From: Anarhynchus alexandrinus
Taxonomy: Eukaryota; Chordata; Aves; Charadriiformes; Charadriidae
Assembly (NCBI GenBank): GCA_008711295.1
Contig: VUYV01000790.1
Span: forward strand, 48,292-112,291
Direction: 5' to 3'
Length of the DNA: 64,000 nt
Position 1 is the stretch's first letter. Every line of letters starts with the position of its first letter. A model generated the notes under the pieces. That model searched no databases. It had not been told where the DNA came from and was given only the letters and a program-made list of their open reading frames with translations. Made by a program: the position numbers and the translations under genes. Below, one piece after another: positions 60,546-64,000 of the stretch.

Positions 60546-61009
60546 GCATCTCCTCGATAAGGCGAAGGGCTGTGCTTTTGCCCGCGTTCCCCGAGTGCCA
60601 CCCGGGAGTGACGCTCGTGGAGGTTTCAGACCTGGGTTCTGCAACAGGGGACGAACCCTGCAGCCACACGGGGAGCACCAGGGCGCAGCCGTCATCTCCT
60701 TACTGCTCCCAAATGTTACCACGCGGAGATGAAACGACATGTCCTCTCCAGCTTGGGAGTGTGTTCATGGCTTATCAATGAAAACACACCTGAATTTAGT
60801 TTGGTAAGGTATTCTGTGTAACAAGTGGGAAAAATGATCAGTGTCAGGAGTTTTGTGCTGGAAAAAAGGTTTTTAGTCTGTTTTTAGAGTCTTTCTGCCT
60901 TTCCCCAACTGTTTTGTGACTTCTGCTTTGGGTGGTCCAAGTCTTACAAGTGCAACCACGAGGCCAGCGACGGACCGGGAGACAAACCCAACCATCTCGA
61001 TCCCCTTTT

Positions 61010-61180
61010 GCAAATTGGTGGCGCCTCGGCCCTGGTGCCGGCGGGCACCCGTGAACAGCCGGGCTCCCCAAAAGCGCCGGGGGCTGGCTCACCGTCCCCG
61101 CGCCGCGCCGGTGCCGCGCCGCGCGGCGCAGATGTGCCTGCGGAGCCTCGCGCCAGATAGGCTCCCTCCCGCCGGACCCT
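61010..61180. promoter_or_regulatory. Dense CpG patch with GC palindrome
   Basis: This is the highest local CpG density in the window. It includes CCCCGCGCCGCGCCGGTGCC and a 14 bp perfect palindrome GCGCCGCGCGGCGC at 61116-61129. It may be a small CpG island. No exon or core promoter element follows that I can recognise. Confidence 0.4.
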
Positions 61181-62189
61181 CCAGATAACTCGCTTGTGTA
61201 TTAAAAGTTGTTTACCCCCGTGCCTAAAGCAGGATGCTTTCCTTATCTGCGGGCAGAGCGAATTCCACCCCCATCCTCCCCTCCCCGTGCCTCCACGCCG
61301 CCGTCATTCCTGGCCCGCTCCTGACTCCTGAGCTTGCTCAGCGCTGGTGGTGGCTCTGCGTTATCTCCCGTCTGCAGCGCAGACAGACCCTGCCTGGAGC
61401 AGCCTCCGGGCTCTGCAATACCAAGACCAATGTCTTCAAAGACCGAAAATTACTCTGTAATTTGAATCTTTAACAACACATGGAAAAATCTACAGGAACT
61501 GGCCTGTATCATGTCTCCGAATGGCTTCATAAATATAACACTGAGGAATTTGGATACTTTTCGTGTGTGTCCGTGATGGATGTTTGTATTCTAAGAAATG
61601 CGTTTTTTGTTTTTCCCTATCTGAAATCCACCGTGCAGCTCCTTTTCCCGGCCCTTCCTTACCTCCGACCCCTCTCCCACGGCACCGGCGACTGCACCCG
61701 CACCACGGGGCAGGGTTTAGCCCCTGTCACTAGTTTCCGAGCCAGTGGGCTCCACTGGCTCCTTCTGGGCCACCGCTGTTGTTGTCAAACCCCCGTTCCC
61801 ATCTGCCTGAGACGCAGAAGCCACATGTAGAAAGTTCAGATACAAAAAAGCGCGATGGAATGTATTTATCTGAAAACAATAGTGTGTCTGGATGGAAAAT
61901 CAGTGTTTTACACCAATCATGTGGTTGTTATTAATGTTTTCCAAAACACCCAGAGGTAACTTATGTGTTAAGTAAGAGCGGCCTCCGCTATTTTGCTTAA
62001 AAAGCAAAATGTGCATCTCTGCACCTAAAACCGCTCTTGTATTTCAGCCCTGTATTGACGCCCAGATGGCTGCCAGAGGAATTTCCCGTTCCCCCAAATC
62101 TGCAGTCCCAGGGCTTGATTTCAGCCCAACACGCCGCAGCAAATATTTATGGTTGTGTTTCAACGCTTCTTTTCCATTCCCGTCCTTAA

Positions 62190-62520
62190 AGCCGGAGAGC
62201 GTCCTGGAAGCGCGGCGCCAGCCCGAACCGGCGGCCCTCGCTCTGCTCTCCGCCGCTCCGCCTGGGCTGAGGTGCCGTCCCCAGCGCCGGCGAGCGCCGC
62301 GGCGGTGCCGGGGGTTACGCCGGTGGGGACGATGCTCGCAGGCAGCGCGGGATGGTACCGTGGGCTCCGGGTGGGTTTTACACCCCGTGCTTTTAAGCAG
62401 GCAAAGGAGCGAACCCACCGGAGAGCTGCCGCAAGGAGGAATTGTTTGACGCGGCTCCGGCGGCAGAGGCCGAGCGGGAGGGTTCATTTCCTCGGCCGTA
62501 GCGCCGCTGCAGCCCCAGAA
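62190..62520. promoter_or_regulatory. CpG-rich patch
   Basis: The patch is CpG-dense (GCGCGGCGCC, CCGGCGAGCGCCGCGGCGGT, ACGCGGCTCCGGCGGCAG). It opens frames in several phases on both strands because stops are rare. Island or GC-rich spacer; undecided. Confidence 0.38.
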
Positions 62521-64000
62521 ACCTAAGATCCACTGATAGCCATTGAGCAAGGATTTCCATTTTTGGTGCGAGCTCAGACTTAAAATAGACAAGTCTTGAG
62601 CGAGGAAGAAACTCTGTTGACAGAACATAGGGAACATTCCTCCAGTGTACTTTTGCAAAGGACTATCTCTGTCTTTAATCTCCGCGCCGTTTCCTGCAGG
62701 TCTCCCGGGCTCAGCTTCCCTCTCATTGTTAGTGGCGCTTTTGGAAATGACCTCAGGCAGTTTGCAGTGACTGGCGACCCACGGTCAGAATGACTAACCC
62801 AGTCTGTCTCCATCCCTTGGACATGTCCCATTGACTAAATAAATGACAGGCACTGACATGTGAATAGAAACAAAAACAGCCTGACAAGTGAAATCTTAAC
62901 TCTTTGGAGCAAAGAAACTTCTGGACGGGCGTTCTGGAGGGGAATCGCTGCAAACTGTCCTGTCCGCGGTAAAAATACAGCGAGTCTCCGCCAGCTGCTC
63001 AGGACACACGCAGAGTGGGTAGACAAACACCTCCCCTATTATTTTTAATTGGTTAAAATTGTTTTCTGAAGCTTTTTATCTCGGCACATCTTTAATTAAA
63101 AGTGTGGCTCTGTGTTTATATGGCCATTTGTGTGTCTGGGTTCAGCGTGAATAATTCCAGTGAACGTTACAAGCGGAGGTTACCGACGCGAGTGCCTGTC
63201 GCAGGACGGGGGCCCTATATTGTACCCACAACAGGAGCTCTATATCTGGCCATAGGTGCGCCTATAGGTGCTTCCCACCATTCCAGTCCCACCTACTGCC
63301 CGTGGACACCCATCAGACGGGGGATCCTGGTTCCCCCAAGTCTGCATGGAGCCCACCAGCATCCGCTGAAACCAGCTTTAGGGAGGATGTAAGGGGGGAT
63401 GTCAGCCATCTGGGGGATGGATGTGTTGACGCCTCCCCTAAAAGCCACCGGCGTTGGGTGCTGTCGCACTTCAAGGACCGAATTCCTCATCTGAGTGCCC
63501 GCTGACACGTTTTGCCAAGCTCCCTGCAGCCCCCACCCCAGCAGAGCGACACCAGAGTTTGAGATCGTGCCACACCGTCCCAGAGTGATATATTTTTTTA
63601 GGGCCCAGACTAGCTGCCTTTGAAATCTAACAATAGTTTTACCAATAAGAATAGAATTAGTGTTAATAAGCTACATTTGTGGATTTTTTTGGTTGGAAAA
63701 GTAGGAAAGTATTCTCTTTAATATAATCAAAATATATTTTAAATGCTGTAATTACAATAGTTAATAATGCTGTTTAGCAGTTATTAGCACTTGGTGCATT
63801 GTTAGGATGTCTGCATTAGCAAAGGTCTAGTAATGAGGTTCATATAAATCCAAAAGAAGAAAATAATGATATGGGGAGTGGTTGTAGCGCTGTGGTCTGA
63901 TGGCTTCTTGCTTTAATGTAAGTAACAAATAATTCCCTCTGGCTCTCGGCGTTTGTGGATAAGGCCATAAAAAAGGAGAAGGGAAAAAAAAAAAAAAAAA

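Larger units (their letters stand above)
60546..64000. other. Non-coding stretch with two CpG-rich patches
   Basis: No gene is recognised. CpG-rich patches at 61010-61180 and 62190-62520 are listed separately. The 204-codon minus frame at 62044-62658 sits on the second patch and has no domain. The section at 63180-63500 is GC-richer, with repeated ATAGGTGC words. The section 63580-63960 is AT-rich and conserved-looking. The window ends in A17 (63984-64000). Confidence 0.5.

Noticed and set aside
62044..62658. 204-codon minus-strand open frame
   Set aside because: It lies on a CpG-rich patch where stops are scarce, overlaps two open plus-strand frames, and has no domain, signal or repeat.

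Overview
This 64 kb window is vertebrate, and almost certainly avian, nuclear DNA. The evidence is at least eleven CR1 (chicken repeat 1) LINE fragments, several ending in the tandem ATTCTATG tail typical of bird CR1 copies. Older MIR/CORE-SINE-like remnants, long unique AT-rich tracts and scattered CpG-rich patches also fit. I cannot name the species. I recognise no cellular protein-coding gene, rRNA, tRNA, CRISPR array or prokaryotic operon. The open frames are short, overlap in several frames, and lack recognisable domains or codon-level structure, apart from the frames inside CR1 copies. The window reads as intergenic or deep intronic sequence.

Layout. A CR1 fragment is cut by the left edge (1-178). 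Positions 179-11381 are mostly unique, with an inverted-repeat element (about 1490-1620), a MIR-like remnant (about 7395-7535) and a possible decayed LINE tail (about 8760-8960). Positions 11382-21117 hold two good CR1 copies, an older-subfamily CR1 end at 15380-15480, a (GAGGA)n tract and a MIR remnant near 19.7 kb. Positions 22067-22220 are a G-rich (TGGGA)n array containing an assembly gap. CpG-rich patches lie at 23.1-24.7 kb. A short CR1 lies at 27036-27211, next to a conserved-looking AT-rich stretch with an RFX-type X-box. A CR1 cluster (35.2, 36.9, 46.9, 48.7, 52.1 and 54.8 kb) occupies the middle and right, with two copies broken by N gaps. At 56.46-56.75 kb a 142 bp segment occurs twice around a single N, probably an assembly artefact. 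The last 7 kb carry ancient SINE or inverted-repeat remnants and two CpG-rich patches (about 61.0-61.2 and 62.2-62.5 kb).

How the parts relate. There is no gene network to describe. The CR1 copies are 5'-truncated, non-autonomous remnants. Shared diagnostic bases sort the well-preserved ones into at least three sequence groups, so several source elements were active. Sites that could matter for regulation are an X-box-like palindrome, homeodomain-type palindromes, a CTCF-like core and the CpG patches. These are motif-level observations only.

I found no convincing new biological system. The points most worth checking are the allelic-looking duplication at 56.5 kb, the collapsed G-rich array at 22.1 kb, the short inverted-repeat elements at 1.5, 36.2 and 57.0 kb, and the LINE-tail-like frame at 8.8 kb. 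All alignments were made by eye, so element boundaries are approximate.
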